Shown piece by piece: positions 19,942-29,342 of a stretch of 64,000 nucleotides of DNA (position 1 is its first letter; each line of letters opens with the position of its first letter). The position numbers and the translations under genes are program-made. The notes under the pieces are model-generated. The model was given only the letters and a program-made list of their open reading frames with translations. It was not told the origin of the DNA and searched no databases. This DNA comes from an uncultured Chlorobiales bacterium (GTDB lineage: Bacteria > Bacteroidota > Chlorobiia > Chlorobiales > Chlorobiaceae): positions 1 to 64,000 of the forward strand of contig CAIYTH010000032.1 of assembly GCA_903929135.1 (NCBI GenBank). The letters run 5' to 3'.

Positions 19942-19981
19942 GAACGAAGAAGGGCGCCTTTCGAGGCGCCCTTCTTCGTTC
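19942..19981. terminator. bidirectional 18-bp hairpin terminator
   Basis: Arms 19942-19959 and 19964-19981 are perfect reverse complements closed by a TTCG loop on the + strand. It sits 23 bases after the argH stop and directly against the stop codon of the convergent protease gene, so it can serve both, although neither side has a long T run. Confidence 0.8.
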
Positions 19982-19982
19982 A

Positions 19983-22052
19983 TTATCTGGATGGAGTTGA
20001 AGGTGAGGTGGCTGGAGGAGCCGAAGCGGTCTTTCGAACGACGAGATCGTTCAATATGCCTTCCGCCTCCTCGAGAATGATATCGGTAGGCTTGTTCTTG
20101 CCTGACTTCTCCTGACCCCAGCGCTCCTGGATATGCTTCAGGGTCTGGTTTTCAGTCTTGAAGGCTGTCTCTGCCAGAGACACCTCCTTCCGTTTCCTGA
20201 TCCTGCTCAACGTTGACAGGTCATGGAGGTAGGACTCGTAAACCTGATCCTTTGCTGCGCGCTCCTGGAACTTCTGTTTCAGTGTGGAGATATCCTCTTT
20301 GCTCACCTCGTATTCGGGAGTGAAGGGGGCCTTTGAAATCGTGCTCCATGGCAGACTGCTCGTATAGGTGTCCTCGCCGACGACCTCCGGATCGATCATC
20401 GAAGGCAGCACTATGTCGGGAATCACGCCGATGTGCTGGGTGCTGCCACCGGATACGCGATAGAACTTCGCAACGGTAAGCTTCAGCTGACCGAGTTCAG
20501 GCTGCTTCATGAACATGTTGAATGGGCGCTGGAGCTTGACGATGCTCTGGACCGTGCCCTTGCCGAACGTCCGTTCGCCGATGATCAGTCCGCGACCGTA
20601 ATCCTGGATGGCCGCCGCGAAAATCTCCGAGGCGGATGCACTGTATCGGTTCACCAGCACGGCAAGCGGGCCTTCGTAGTGCTCACGGTTATCTTCATCC
20701 CTGAGCACGCTCTTGCCGCCGATCGAATTGCTGACCTGCACGACCGGGCCGCCGTGAATGAACAGGCCGGTAACCGAAACCGCCTCCTCGAGCGACCCGC
20801 CGCCATTTTCCCTCAGGTCGATGATAATGCCGTCCACATTGTCATGTTTCAGCTCGTTGAGAATCCTTGAAACATCCCTTGTCGTGCTTGCATAGTTCTT
20901 CTTCTGCTGCCGCTCACCCTCGAAATCGAGGTAGAACGACGGAATGACGATGACGCCGAGCTTGTGGCCGCCCTGGAGAATGATCTTCTTCTGTGCCGCC
21001 TGCTCCTGGAGGTCGACCTTTGCCCTCACGAGCCTGATGGTCCTTGCTGGGCCCTTGTTGGCCTGGCTGGCGGGAAGAATCTTCAACCTGACAACCGAGC
21101 CTTTTCGGCCACGGATCAGCTTGACGACATCGTTGATACGCCACCCGATCACATCAACGACCTCGCCGGCATTGCCCTGGCCGACGCCGACGATGCGGTC
21201 CCCCTTCTTCAGGAGGTTGCTCTTGAAGGCCGGTCCACCCGGAATGATTTCGTTGACCACTGTGTATTCATTCTCCATCTGGAGCTTCGCGCCTATGCCT
21301 TCAAGCGATCGGCTCATGTCGATCTGGAAATTCTCGAACTCATCAGGGGAAAAATAGCTCGTATGCGGATCAAACGAGGTAGTCAATGCATAGGTAAAGG
21401 CATTGAAGGCATCATCAGGCTTCTGCTGGTCCAGCAGTTTGATGCGGTTGGTATAGCTCTTGATCAGGGCCGATACGATGTTCTTGTTGCTCTCTCCCGC
21501 ATACTTCATGCTCAGATACTGATACTTCAGCTCCTTGCGCCAGAGTTCCTGCAACTGGTTGCGGTCGGCAGGCCACGGCAGGTTCTTGCGTTCCGTCTCA
21601 AGGGTCTCGGGAACGTTGAAATTGAATTTGGAAGTACGGAGCGTCGAAACCATGAAATTCAGCTTTTCATGGGCCCGCTGCAGGAAAAGGTTATAGATCG
21701 CGAACCCTGCGGAAGGGTTTCCCGAAACGAACTCGTCGTCGATCCTGTTCCCCACGTCGCGCCTCAGTCGTTCGACTTCGGAAGAGATGAAATAGGATCT
21801 GCTGCTGTCGAGATTGTCAAGAAACCGGTTGAACACCTGCTGGGAAAGCGAGTCGTTGGCAGGAACCTTGCGGTAATGGTTCTGTAGCAGGTACTGCGCG
21901 ATGTACCGTGACGCCTCTTCTTCTGAGGGCGTGGGTTTCAGGGCCGGCACTGCCGCATGTGCTGCGACACCGAGGAAATTCGTTCCGGAGACTGCCAGCA
22001 TCAGGCACAAGATCAGAACTGAAAACAGGGGGGCGCGTAGCTTCTTCATCAT
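19983..22052 (-). CDS. prc: C-terminal (tail-specific) processing protease
   Basis: 689 residues. A signal peptide (about 1-34, ending AAHAA) sends it to the periplasm. An N-terminal helical domain is followed by a PDZ domain at about 250-345, then the S41 protease domain with the serine-lysine dyad in YSASASEIFAAAIQDYG (S473) and ERTFGKGTVQ (K498), using the spacing known in Escherichia coli Prc. The C-terminal DUF3340-type tail is also present. Such enzymes trim C-termini and degrade tagged or damaged periplasmic proteins. It ends against a shared terminator with argH. Confidence 0.95.
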   Translation of the reverse strand: MMKKLRAPLFSVLILCLMLAVSGTNFLGVAAHAAVPALKPTPSEEEASRYIAQYLLQNHYRKVPANDSLSQQVFNRFLDNLDSSRSYFISSEVERLRRDVGNRIDDEFVSGNPSAGFAIYNLFLQRAHEKLNFMVSTLRTSKFNFNVPETLETERKNLPWPADRNQLQELWRKELKYQYLSMKYAGESNKNIVSALIKSYTNRIKLLDQQKPDDAFNAFTYALTTSFDPHTSYFSPDEFENFQIDMSRSLEGIGAKLQMENEYTVVNEIIPGGPAFKSNLLKKGDRIVGVGQGNAGEVVDVIGWRINDVVKLIRGRKGSVVRLKILPASQANKGPARTIRLVRAKVDLQEQAAQKKIILQGGHKLGVIVIPSFYLDFEGERQQKKNYASTTRDVSRILNELKHDNVDGIIIDLRENGGGSLEEAVSVTGLFIHGGPVVQVSNSIGGKSVLRDEDNREHYEGPLAVLVNRYSASASEIFAAAIQDYGRGLIIGERTFGKGTVQSIVKLQRPFNMFMKQPELGQLKLTVAKFYRVSGGSTQHIGVIPDIVLPSMIDPEVVGEDTYTSSLPWSTISKAPFTPEYEVSKEDISTLKQKFQERAAKDQVYESYLHDLSTLSRIRKRKEVSLAETAFKTENQTLKHIQERWGQEKSGKNKPTDIILEEAEGILNDLVVRKTASAPPATSPSTPSR

Positions 22053-22226
22053 CGTCGATGGCGGTGGTTATGAATTCTTTGTAACGGAATGATCAACTAT
22101 GTAAGTGTTTGCTGAATCAAATATATTATATTCTCGCGCACACTTTCAGCTGAACACGTATTTTTTGCGGACAGCGACAGAAAAATCTGAACCTCCTTCT
22201 CTACAAACTCAAACGGAGAGCATTTT

Positions 22227-23201
22227 ATGCAAAAGAAATCAACCAGTTACAAGGAACTTGGACTGGTCAACAGCCGGGAAATGTTCTCGCGTGCAGTGAC
22301 CGGCGGGTATGCAATCCCCGCCTATAACTTCAACAACCTCGAACAGCTCCAGGCGATTATCATGGCGTGCGTGGAAACTGCATCTCCGGTCATCCTGCAG
22401 GTCTCGAAGGGCGCCCGCAGCTATGCCAACCAGACGCTTCTCCGCCACCTCGCCGCCGGTGCTGTGGAATATGCGGCCGAACTGGGCAACCAGGTCCCCA
22501 TCGTGCTGCACCTCGACCATGGAGACAGCTTCGAACTCTGCAAGGATTGCATCGAAACCGGCTTTTCGTCGGTCATGATCGACGGCTCCCACCTCACGTA
22601 TGACGAGAACGTAAAGCTCACCCGCCAGGTCGTCGAATATGCGCACCAGCACGACGTTACCGTCGAAGGCGAACTCGGCGTGCTTGCCGGCATCGAGGAC
22701 GAAGTCCACGCTGCACAGCACACCTACACTGAACCCGACCAGGTCGAGGATTTCGTCAGCAAGACCGGTGTCGACAGCCTTGCCATCGCCATCGGCACTT
22801 CGCACGGTGCGTTCAAGTTCAAGCCGGGTGAAGACCACAAAATCAGGCTCGACATCCTTGCTGAAGTAGAGCGTCGCATTCCCGGGTTCCCGATCGTCCT
22901 TCACGGCGCATCATCGGTGCCCCAGGAGCTCGTTCAGATGATCAACGCCCACGGCGGAAAGCTCAGGGACGCAATTGGCATCGCTGAAGACCAGCTCAGG
23001 GAGGCTGCCCGGTCTGCAGTCTGCAAAATCAATATCGATTCTGACGGCAGGCTTGCCATGACTGCTGCCATCCGCAAGGTGCTCGACGAAAAACCTGAAG
23101 AGTTCGATCCGAGAAAATACCTCGGTCCTGCCCGTGACGCCCTCAAGCAGCTTTACATCCACAAGATCGTGAACGTGCTCGGCTCCAACGGCAAGGCCTG
23201 A
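22227..23201 (+). CDS. fba: class II fructose-bisphosphate aldolase
   Basis: 324 residues, preceded by GGAGAG six bases before the ATG. The zinc-binding and catalytic segments of class II aldolases are present: VLHLDHGDSFELC (about 90-102), the VEGELGVLAGIED stretch near 148-160, AIGTSHGAFKF near 191-201 and VLHGASSVP near 227-235. It interconverts fructose-1,6-bisphosphate and the two triose phosphates. In an organism fixing carbon by the reductive TCA cycle it mainly works toward gluconeogenesis. A terminator follows at 23223. Confidence 0.95.
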   Translation: MQKKSTSYKELGLVNSREMFSRAVTGGYAIPAYNFNNLEQLQAIIMACVETASPVILQVSKGARSYANQTLLRHLAAGAVEYAAELGNQVPIVLHLDHGDSFELCKDCIETGFSSVMIDGSHLTYDENVKLTRQVVEYAHQHDVTVEGELGVLAGIEDEVHAAQHTYTEPDQVEDFVSKTGVDSLAIAIGTSHGAFKFKPGEDHKIRLDILAEVERRIPGFPIVLHGASSVPQELVQMINAHGGKLRDAIGIAEDQLREAARSAVCKINIDSDGRLAMTAAIRKVLDEKPEEFDPRKYLGPARDALKQLYIHKIVNVLGSNGKA

Positions 23202-23222
23202 ACATCAGGCTCCTGTATCATG

Positions 23223-23250
23223 AAAAGGCTGTCCTTGCGGGCAGCCTTTT
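23223..23250 (+). terminator. Rho-independent terminator of fba
   Basis: Left arm 23223-23234 (AAAAGGCTGTCC) pairs with 23239-23250 with one G-T pair and a TTGC loop; the right arm itself ends in TTTT. Confidence 0.85.
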
Positions 23251-23291
23251 CTGGTTTCATGCCCGGCTGAATTACGATAGCTGAAGAAAAC

Positions 23292-24518
23292 TCAGGGCAT
23301 GACCGACAGAAACCTCAACGCCAGAAAGCTCATGAGGCCCACACCGGTCTCAAGGGTGGCTTCATCGGGATTGAAGGTCGGCGAGTGCAGGTTGTTGCCC
23401 GGCAGCGGGTCCCCCGTACCGGTGCCGATCTGCCAGAAGGATCCCGGGCACTCCCTGAGATAGTAGGCGAAATCCTCTGCAGTCATGAGTGGTTCGGATC
23501 GGAGCACATTGCCGTCGCCAAGGTACTCCTTCCCGGCATCCCAGGCGAAGTCGGTCATCCCGGGATCGTTACAGAGCACCGGATACCCGGTCCTTATTTC
23601 GATTTCAGCCTCCACGTCGAACGCGTCTGCCACCTGCCTGACCGTCCGTTCAAGCCGTTCGTGCAGAAGCGACCGGAGTTCCTCGTTCATGGTCCGCATC
23701 GTGCCCGTCATGCTCACCTTTCCAGGAATGACGTTGGTGGCAAAACCACCGTTGATCGAAGCAATCGACAAAACGGCCGGTTCATGGGGTGGTGCGACCC
23801 TGCTGACAAGATGCTGGAGGGCCGTGATGATGTGAGCGGAAGCAAGGATCGGATCCCGTGTCCTGTGGGGAGCCGAAGCGTGGCCGCCCTGTCCGTGCAC
23901 CGTGATGTAGAGTTCGTCGGCTGCGGCCATGAAGCTCCCCTTGCAGAGCGCGATGCTGCCTGTCGGAACACTCGGGAAGCAATGTTGGGCAAAGATGGCC
24001 GAAGGACGGTATTTTTCAAACAGCCCGGCATCGATCATCGGTTTTGCGCCGCCCGGCGCCTTCTCCTCTGCGGGCTGGAAAATGAGCAGCACATCCCCCT
24101 GGAGTTCGTCGCGCATTCCGGAAAGCACCCTGGCGGCCCCCAGAAGCATTGCGGAATGCATATCATGTCCGCAGGCGTGCATACTGCCGGGCTCTTCTGA
24201 GCAGTAGGCGGTGGAGTTCTCCTCCTGCACCGGCAGGGCGTCGATGTCCGCCCTGAGGGCGACCGTCCTCTTCTGCCCCCCCGCCGGCGTTCCTGAACCT
24301 CGGATGATTGCCAGGACACCGGTTTCAAGAAGCCCTGGTTCGGGTATGATGCCGAGGCTTTCGAGATACTTGACGATGAGGGCTGTGGTACGGAACTCCT
24401 TGTAGGAGAGCTCGGGATGGCGATGGATCTCCCGTCGCAGACCGACCACTTCGGGATAGATCTCCCTCGCGGCCAGCCTTACCCTTTCGGCAAGGGAGCT
24501 GTTTGGATCACTTCGCAT
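23292..24518 (-). CDS. M20 family amidohydrolase (hippurate/N-acyl-amino-acid hydrolase type)
   Basis: 408 residues. The family opens with LRREIHRHPELSYKEFRT and has metal-binding residues in LRADIDALPVQE and MHACGHDMHSAMLLGAARVL (the C-G-H-D motif), FQPAEEKAPGGAKPMI, and a C-terminal SEPLMTAEDFAYY. A dimerisation lid is inserted in the middle. Members remove acyl groups from amino acids (hippuricase, IAA-amino acid hydrolase, N-acetyl-diaminopimelate deacetylase). The exact substrate cannot be chosen; no lysine or cysteine genes are adjacent to guide it. Confidence 0.9.
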   Translation of the reverse strand: MRSDPNSSLAERVRLAAREIYPEVVGLRREIHRHPELSYKEFRTTALIVKYLESLGIIPEPGLLETGVLAIIRGSGTPAGGQKRTVALRADIDALPVQEENSTAYCSEEPGSMHACGHDMHSAMLLGAARVLSGMRDELQGDVLLIFQPAEEKAPGGAKPMIDAGLFEKYRPSAIFAQHCFPSVPTGSIALCKGSFMAAADELYITVHGQGGHASAPHRTRDPILASAHIITALQHLVSRVAPPHEPAVLSIASINGGFATNVIPGKVSMTGTMRTMNEELRSLLHERLERTVRQVADAFDVEAEIEIRTGYPVLCNDPGMTDFAWDAGKEYLGDGNVLRSEPLMTAEDFAYYLRECPGSFWQIGTGTGDPLPGNNLHSPTFNPDEATLETGVGLMSFLALRFLSVMP

Positions 24519-24545
24519 AAATGCTTTTAATCATGATAATTGCCG

Positions 24546-25229
24546 TCACATATCCATATAGCGGATGAATTCGAGCGCCTTTTCGCGCATCTCATCGTAA
24601 CCTGCGTCCGGAAACGGTGTATGATAGCTGACCAGATAGCCGTATTTTTCGAGGTTCCTGACCAGCCGGAAGAAATCATGGGTCAGCACCCTGAACAGCA
24701 GAAGCTGCCCATCGCCGGTCGTGCCGGACGGCTTCGATGAAAAGCTCACAATCGATGCGTCGTTCTTCTCGATTGCTGCAATCACTTCCGACAACCGTGC
24801 CCCGGGTGGAGGAACTTCGATCTCCAGGCTCGCGCTCCCGTCTTCCGAATGAAACAGCCCGGCGAGAGCGGCCAGAACTGCACGCCTCGTCACGACTCCC
24901 GCAAAGGTCCCATCCTCTTCTGCAAGCGGGACAACCTCGCTTCCGATGGCGTCGAAGGCCTTCACGCCCTCGATCAACTGGGCGTCCGGACCGAAAACTG
25001 GAACCTGCTCGAGTACGATTGATCCGAGTAACGTTTTGGCCGATGGCCATCCCCGTTTGCCGGCCAGCAGGCCAGAAAGCGTCGCCATGCCGACATATCT
25101 GTCCCCATCGAGCACCGGCGCCGAGCCGTGATGGCCCTCGACAAGCCGCCTGGCTGCCTCGCCGGCAGAATCGTCGAGGGTGAATACCGGAAAATCCTCC
25201 TCGATCATCGATGCAAAGGTCGTCCCCAC
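24546..25229 (-). CDS. CBS-domain protein
   Basis: About 227 residues from a GTG at 25229, one base after the rpiB stop; an ATG at 25208 is the alternative. Two CBS motifs are visible, EEDFPVFTLDDSAGEAARRL followed by SAPVLDGDRYVGMATLSGLL, and LEQVPVFGPDAQLIEGVKAF followed by VVPLAEEDGTFAGVVTRRAV. The remaining C-terminal third has an ACT-like look (SLEIEVPPPGARLSEVIAAI, then ASIVSFSS). CBS pairs bind adenosyl ligands and act as energy or redox sensors. It ends an operon with rpiB and ppk. The ORF continues far upstream of this start only as an antisense-like shadow of rpiB. Confidence 0.85.
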   Translation of the reverse strand: MGTTFASMIEEDFPVFTLDDSAGEAARRLVEGHHGSAPVLDGDRYVGMATLSGLLAGKRGWPSAKTLLGSIVLEQVPVFGPDAQLIEGVKAFDAIGSEVVPLAEEDGTFAGVVTRRAVLAALAGLFHSEDGSASLEIEVPPPGARLSEVIAAIEKNDASIVSFSSKPSGTTGDGQLLLFRVLTHDFFRLVRNLEKYGYLVSYHTPFPDAGYDEMREKALEFIRYMDM

Positions 25230-25230
25230 G

Positions 25231-25665
25231 CTAACAGCCGGGTTCGATCTTGTCGATCCGACGCTGGTGGCGTCCTCCTTCGAATTCCGCAGCGAACCAG
25301 CTTTCGAGAATCTTGTCGACATCGGCCGTTTCGTTGAACCGGGCCGAGAAGCAGAGCACGTTCGCATTGTTGTGCTGGCGGGCCAGCGCAGCGAATTGGG
25401 GTCCACAGACCAGTGCAGCCCGGACGCCCCTGACCTTGTTGGCCGCAATGGAGATGCCGATGCCGGTGCCGCACATGAGTATCCCCTCGTCGAACCGCCC
25501 GGCAGCCACGGCTTCACCCACCTTTCGGGCATAATCCGGATAATCGACCGACTCATCCGAATACGGGCCCATGTCCTCGACGGCATGCCCGTGGCTTTGC
25601 AGCCAGTTGAGCACATGTTTCTTCATATCATAACCCGCGTGGTCGCTTCCTACTGCAATCTTCAT
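25231..25665 (-). CDS. rpiB: ribose-5-phosphate isomerase B
   Basis: 144 residues. It interconverts ribose-5-phosphate and ribulose-5-phosphate. Family features are the start [18 protein letters not shown], the DYPDYARKV stretch, and the catalytic cysteine in [16 protein letters not shown] (C65), with [12 protein letters not shown] further on. Its ATG overlaps the TGA of ppk (ATGA), so it is translationally coupled to polyphosphate kinase, a curious pairing of pentose and polyphosphate metabolism. Confidence 0.95.
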   Translation of the reverse strand: MKIAVGSDHAGYDMKKHVLNWLQSHGHAVEDMGPYSDESVDYPDYARKVGEAVAAGRFDEGILMCGTGIGISIAANKVRGVRAALVCGPQFAALARQHNNANVLCFSARFNETADVDKILESWFAAEFEGGRHQRRIDKIEPGC

Positions 25666-27800
25666 ATCCCCTTGACTTTAGTTTTGGTATGTTTTTTCCT
25701 TTTTGCGGACTGACGCATGAAATATTTCTGGCTGTCGAGCACCGGCCGTTCTCCACGCCTCCTGACATAAGATCCGTCGGAAAGCATCTCCCATGCTTTC
25801 CTGTTGTCACCCAGCATCACCTCCAGATCGGATCGGACCGAGGCGATCAAACGCTGATCGACAACCGGGAAGATCGTTTCGACCCTTCTGTCGAGGTTTC
25901 TGGTCATGAAATCGGCGCTGCCGAGGAAGAGTTCCGGCTCTCCCCCGTTGTTGAAGTAATAGGCCCTGCTGTGTTCGAGGAACCTGCCCAGGATGCTGAC
26001 GACCCGTATGTTGTCGCTCACGCCACGGACGCCAGGCTTAAGGCAGCAGATGCCGCGAATGACGAGGTCGATGCGCACCCCGTCCATCGACGCCGCGTAA
26101 AGCGCCCTGATGACCTCTTCGTCAACCAGGGCATTCATCTTGATGATGATGTGGCCGCTGCCATCCCGCATCTGCCAGTCGGCCTCGCGTCTGATCATCT
26201 CCATGATCCATTGACGGGTATTTACCGGAGAGACGATCAGTGTTCGGTACTTGCGGTTCTTCGAATAACCGGTCAACGCGTTGAACAGTTCGGATACGTC
26301 GTCTGCCAGCGTCCTGTTGGTCGTAAAGTAGCTGTAGTCCGTATAAATCTTGGCGGTGACCGGGTTGTAGTTGCCCGTTCCAAGATGCAGGTAATGGCAC
26401 AACCTGCCATGCTCCCGACGCACAATCAGCGTGAGCTTTGCATGTGTCTTCAGGCCTGGAAGGCCGTAGACCACGTGCGCACCGATATCTTCGAGCGCCC
26501 TGGCCCAGACGATGTTGTTCTCCTCGTCGAACCGCGCCTTGAGCTCGACCAGCACGGCAACCTGCTTGCCCTGCTCTACAGCGAACATCAGGGCCTTGAC
26601 AACCGGGGAATTGCTCCCTACACGGTAGAGGGTCTGCTTGATCGACAGGACGTCGGGGTCCCTGGCCGCCTGCCAGACAAGGTCCACCACGGGGCTGAAC
26701 GAATCGTAGGGATGGTGCAGAAGCAGGTCGGCTGACCGGACCGCATTGAACACATTGCCGTTCAATCTGTTCTCCAGCGGATTGTCCGGTACGAAAGGTT
26801 CGTCTTTCAACTCCGGCCGATCGATCTTCAGCAGTTCCATGAGCGAGCTCATGCCGAGCACGCCGCCGATCTCGTAGACGTTCCTTTCGTAAACGCCGAG
26901 GTTTTGAATAAGCAGCTTCCTGATCGACAGCGGCATATCGGGCGTGATGTCCAGACGCACGACCTTGCCATACCGGCGGGATCTCACCCCCTGCTCGATA
27001 CTTTCAAGCAGGTCCCCGGCTTCATCCTCCTCGATTTCGATATCCGCATCGCGAATGATCCTGAACGGGTGGCACTGCAGGATCGTCATCCTCGGAAAGA
27101 GCTGGCCGAGGTTATGCTCAATGAGCTCCTCGAGCCAGACGAGGCGGATCTTGTCGTCTTCGAACTCGAAACCGCTGATCTCATCGAGACGCACGATCCT
27201 CGGCAGGATACCCGGCACTTTGACTCGGGCAAACCTGACCGCATGTGTCTCCTCCTCCTGGAGTTCGATGGCCAGGTTCAGCGACAGATTGGACATGAAC
27301 GGAAACGGATGCCCGGTATCGAAAGCAAGGGGTGTCAGCACCGGATAGATCTCCTTGCGGAAATAATCCCTGAGCAGTGCCTGCTGCCCGTCGGGCAGCG
27401 TCGAGCAGCTGACGAATCCGATTCCATGATGCTCGAGTTGCGGACAGATATCCTGGAAAAAACAGTCATTGCGGGCCTGCAACTGGGAAAGCACACGCAT
27501 TCGAAGCTTTTCGAGCGTCTCCTGCGGCGAAAGGCCGTCGACCGTCCGATCCATGACGCCGGCAGCGCACTGATCGTCCAGGCCCGCAATCCTGATCATG
27601 AAGAATTCATCAAGGTTGGAGCTGAAAATAGAGACGAACTTCACCCGTTCGAGCAGCGGATGTGCGTTTCTGACGAGTGCCTCCTCGAGAACACGCTGGT
27701 TGAAGTCCATCCAGCTAAGCTCCCGGTTCACGAACAGCGAAGCGTCATGCAGCAGCGGCGATGCTGCCGGAGACAATGTCTGTTTCGTGCCGTTCTTCAT
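25662..27800 (-). CDS. ppk: polyphosphate kinase 1
   Basis: 712 residues from the ATG at 27800, which overlaps the previous stop as ATGA; an ATG 30 bases upstream lies inside the previous gene. It reversibly transfers the terminal phosphate of ATP to polyphosphate. The N-terminal domain begins [19 protein letters not shown]. The two phospholipase-D-like catalytic domains hold the autophosphorylated histidine in [10 protein letters not shown] (H453) and the second in [10 protein letters not shown] (H472), 19 residues apart as in the Escherichia coli enzyme. Chlorobia are known to accumulate polyphosphate granules. It is the second gene of a four-gene coupled operon. Confidence 0.97.
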   Translation of the reverse strand: MKNGTKQTLSPAASPLLHDASLFVNRELSWMDFNQRVLEEALVRNAHPLLERVKFVSIFSSNLDEFFMIRIAGLDDQCAAGVMDRTVDGLSPQETLEKLRMRVLSQLQARNDCFFQDICPQLEHHGIGFVSCSTLPDGQQALLRDYFRKEIYPVLTPLAFDTGHPFPFMSNLSLNLAIELQEEETHAVRFARVKVPGILPRIVRLDEISGFEFEDDKIRLVWLEELIEHNLGQLFPRMTILQCHPFRIIRDADIEIEEDEAGDLLESIEQGVRSRRYGKVVRLDITPDMPLSIRKLLIQNLGVYERNVYEIGGVLGMSSLMELLKIDRPELKDEPFVPDNPLENRLNGNVFNAVRSADLLLHHPYDSFSPVVDLVWQAARDPDVLSIKQTLYRVGSNSPVVKALMFAVEQGKQVAVLVELKARFDEENNIVWARALEDIGAHVVYGLPGLKTHAKLTLIVRREHGRLCHYLHLGTGNYNPVTAKIYTDYSYFTTNRTLADDVSELFNALTGYSKNRKYRTLIVSPVNTRQWIMEMIRREADWQMRDGSGHIIIKMNALVDEEVIRALYAASMDGVRIDLVIRGICCLKPGVRGVSDNIRVVSILGRFLEHSRAYYFNNGGEPELFLGSADFMTRNLDRRVETIFPVVDQRLIASVRSDLEVMLGDNRKAWEMLSDGSYVRRRGERPVLDSQKYFMRQSAKRKKHTKTKVKGI

Positions 27801-28390
27801 GTGCTGCCGCTCATGCAATTGACGATGCAATTTTCTGTTACCACCAGATCGAGAAACTGGTCCCAGGGATCCGAAGGAACTTCGGAGACAATCTGGAACC
27901 CGAAGCAGAGGCCTATCCTGAGGGGCCTGATGCCATTCAACTGGAGCGATTCGAAAAACCGGTCATACCATCCTTTGCCATAACCGATTCGAGCTCCGCG
28001 AATGTCCGCACCAACCAGCGGAACAATCACTGCATCGAAACGCACCTCTTCAGACAGGATCAGTGGATCGGGCACTGGAGGTCCGGATTCCCTGGTCACG
28101 AAACGATGGCCTGGCATATAGGTGGCCACCCGCATGCGGCCTCGATCAATATAAGGCATGAACACAGCTTTCCTTTCAGAACTGAACCGCTCGAGAATCC
28201 TCATGGTGCATACCTCGCGATACGACTCCATCGAAACGTAGCAGTGAATCCTCGACGCATGCTGCAACGCATCGAGACCCACCAGGAGTTCCCCTGCCGT
28301 ACCGCTTTTCCGTAGCCACTCCTCTCGCCCCATAGCTCTCCGGCGGAGCAGCAGATCCCTTCGAAGCTCTTCCTTGATGTTCCCTGCCAT
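27797..28390 (-). CDS. 5-formyltetrahydrofolate cyclo-ligase
   Basis: 197 residues. It converts 5-formyl-THF to 5,10-methenyl-THF with ATP. The family is shown by the basic N-terminal helix ([18 protein letters not shown]) and the signature [17 protein letters not shown] at about 143-159 for ATP binding. It is the first gene of the ppk-rpiB-CBS operon and overlaps ppk by four bases. In proteobacteria this gene often follows 6S RNA; I inspected the 310 bases upstream and cannot assign one. Confidence 0.92.
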   Translation of the reverse strand: MAGNIKEELRRDLLLRRRAMGREEWLRKSGTAGELLVGLDALQHASRIHCYVSMESYREVCTMRILERFSSERKAVFMPYIDRGRMRVATYMPGHRFVTRESGPPVPDPLILSEEVRFDAVIVPLVGADIRGARIGYGKGWYDRFFESLQLNGIRPLRIGLCFGFQIVSEVPSDPWDQFLDLVVTENCIVNCMSGST

Positions 28391-28703
28391 ATCCGGACGA
28401 CACGTTTTCTGTCAATGATGATCTCTCCGGTGCGACCGGCAGATATTGCCCCATGCCTCAAGATAATAAAACAGCGCACGATACCGTAGTTAAGCCCCCG
28501 TATAAGACAGCGAAACCACCGAAAACCGAAACGCTCTCCTGCAGATGGTTCACACAGGGGAATTCTCATCACTACTTTTCAATCAATTTACATCAGCAAA
28601 TATCATAAATTAAGAGATATGGCATTGTCGATCCCGAATTCCAGGGGCAGATCAAGATGAACTCTTTCAGCACTTTCACCAAAACCATAAAAAACATACC
28701 ACT
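28391..28703. other. divergent intergenic region, no gene seen
   Basis: This gap separates the leftward folate/ppk operon from the rightward chlorosome gene and must hold both promoters. The half nearest 28600 is AT-rich. I see no ORF with codon bias and no convincing structured RNA. Confidence 0.5.
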
Positions 28704-28925
28704 ATGGCAAACGAAAACAACCCGGCAGGCGCAGTCAACGAACTGGTCGACGTTCTTTCCAATGTTGCAAAGCAGCAGGCCGAAGCCCTGAACAAAGGCA
28801 TCACTTCCGCATCACAGCTCATCGAACCGGCTGGAAAGGCATTCGTGTCGATACTCAGCAGCGTGCTGACCGCGGCAACACAGATTTTCCAGGCAATCGC
28901 CGACGCTCTCGCCCCGAAAAAGTAA
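28704..28925 (+). CDS. chlorosome envelope protein, CsmB/CsmF family
   Basis: 73 residues. The short, Ala/Asn/Gln-rich amphipathic sequence beginning MANENNPAGAVNELVDVL, with the middle LIEPAGKAFVSILSSVL and the terminal ALAPKK, matches my recollection of the CsmB/CsmF type of chlorosome envelope proteins. These small proteins sit in the lipid-protein monolayer around the bacteriochlorophyll aggregate. There are no cysteines or membrane-spanning helix, and it is single-copy in the window. It has its own promoter region and a hairpin terminator at 28945. Choice between CsmB and CsmF needs an alignment. Confidence 0.75.
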   Translation: MANENNPAGAVNELVDVLSNVAKQQAEALNKGITSASQLIEPAGKAFVSILSSVLTAATQIFQAIADALAPKK

Positions 28926-29342
28926 CGATTCACCGTCTTGTGCCCCCGATCACCTTATGCCTCCAGCACAAGGTGATCGGGCTGCCACGGAAGCGAGGCA
29001 CACGGGACATCACGACATGCACGAAACCACCTCATCGTGCTCCGGAAAACCCGGATATGTTCAATCACACCGCGTCTGCTTCCGTTCAGGAAGGCTGAAG
29101 CACCTTCAGACACGACACCCTGTTCCATACCACTGCTCCCGATAATTGACGAAAACTCCGGCATCATCCCTTCAGATGCTGTCGTACCCGACGTTGACGC
29201 CTCACGGATCCAGACCGTGGTGGAGTCCCTGCCGTAAAGCCGGACGTGCATTCGGGAGATCAGGCCGGTTTATCGTGATATGAGCTTTCCTTTTTCGGCT
29301 CCCGATGGATAAACTGGGCTGACATACGATTATTCACTGCCG
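28926..29342. other. intergenic region, possible gene debris
   Basis: After the terminator at 28945-28981 about 360 bases lack a clear gene. A + frame from 29037 to 29237 ends plausibly (LLPIIDENSGIIPSDAVVPD) and might be the remnant of a coding sequence, but its start has no codon bias and no family was recognised. It lies just before the frameshifted pseudogene at 29343. Confidence 0.4.
28945..28981 (+). terminator. hairpin terminator of the chlorosome gene
   Basis: CCCGATCACCTT at 28945-28956 pairs perfectly with 28970-28981 around a 13-base loop, 20 bases after the stop codon. There is no T run, so it may act as an mRNA-stabilising 3' structure instead. Confidence 0.65.

Noticed and set aside
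28391-28703. Possible 6S RNA before the 5-formyl-THF cyclo-ligase gene
   Set aside because: The position recalls proteobacterial 6S, but only a short CCCC/GGGG closing pair can be drawn and no large internal bubble is evident.
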